Of a DNA stretch of 6,266 bases, positions 6,193 to 6,266 are shown in pieces. The DNA is from Prevotellaceae bacterium (GTDB lineage: Bacteria; Bacteroidota; Bacteroidia; Bacteroidales; Bacteroidaceae): the NCBI GenBank assembly GCA_030523505.1, contig JAUNIK010000118.1:1647-7912 (forward strand), read 5' to 3'. Each line of letters opens with the position of its first letter. The stretch's first letter is position 1. The notes below the pieces were generated by a model. That model did no database searches. It worked only from the letters and a program-made list of their open reading frames with translations, and was not told where the DNA came from. The position numbers and the translations under genes are program-made.

Positions 6193-6266
6193 AAGTGGTG
6201 ATAACGCGGTATGTAGATGGTTTGTTTTTGACCTTTTTATGTAGATTTTTACTAATCACAAATTTA

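Larger units (their letters stand above)
5965..6266. other. AT-rich non-coding region upstream of the RAYT-like gene
   Basis: These 302 bases have a clearly lower GC content than the genes to the left and hold no convincing gene on either strand. The open frame crossing it on the + strand has no recognisable features. The region carries two leftward promoter candidates, a repeated GTTTACAAAT and small inverted repeats, and so looks like a control region. It may also contain the start of control sequences for a gene beyond the right edge. Confidence 0.6.

Noticed and set aside
5981..6244. Possible 87-residue gene on the + strand at the right end
   Set aside because: It overlaps the start of the RAYT-like gene and its promoters, has low-complexity composition, and shows no recognisable features or initiation signal.
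4645..6266. Complete IS200/IS605-type insertion sequence
   Set aside because: Only a Y1-type protein is present. I saw no paired subterminal hairpins at both ends, no accessory TnpB, and the stop is 32 bases from the next gene.

Overview
The window looks like chromosomal DNA from a member of the Bacteroidota, most likely a gut or oral Bacteroidales such as Prevotella or Bacteroides. Three things point there: secreted glycan-degrading enzymes of types common in that group, A/T-rich gene starts without a clear Shine-Dalgarno sequence, and promoter-like boxes of the Bacteroidota form (TTTG, then about 19-20 bases, then TAnnTTTG). The species cannot be named from the sequence alone.

Layout from left to right. 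Positions 1-492 (+) hold the 3' end of a gene whose product resembles the C-terminal accessory domain of Bacteroidota family 20 glycoside hydrolases (beta-N-acetylhexosaminidases). It converges on, and overlaps by 29 bases, a large minus-strand gene (464-3133) for a secreted family 2 glycoside hydrolase of the beta-mannosidase / exo-beta-glucosaminidase type. Fifteen bases upstream of that gene is a secreted calcineurin-like metallophosphoesterase with a C-terminal PA14 domain (3149-4612). Another 32 bases upstream is a Y1/HUH transposase-like protein of the RAYT kind (4645-5964) with a long C-terminal extension that resembles a DprA/SLOG Rossmann domain. The last 302 bases (5965-6266) are AT-rich and appear non-coding. 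They carry two candidate leftward promoters, a 10-base direct repeat and small inverted repeats.

The three minus-strand genes are packed closely enough to be one transcription unit starting upstream of the RAYT-like gene. The glycosidases and the PA14 phosphoesterase would work in the periplasm or at the cell surface on hexosamine- or mannose-containing glycans, possibly phosphorylated ones. The RAYT-like protein would act on DNA and has no evident role in glycan use. Its position at the head of this unit, and its fused second domain, are the most unusual points of the window. No SusC/SusD pair, tRNA, rRNA, CRISPR array or complete insertion sequence was seen.
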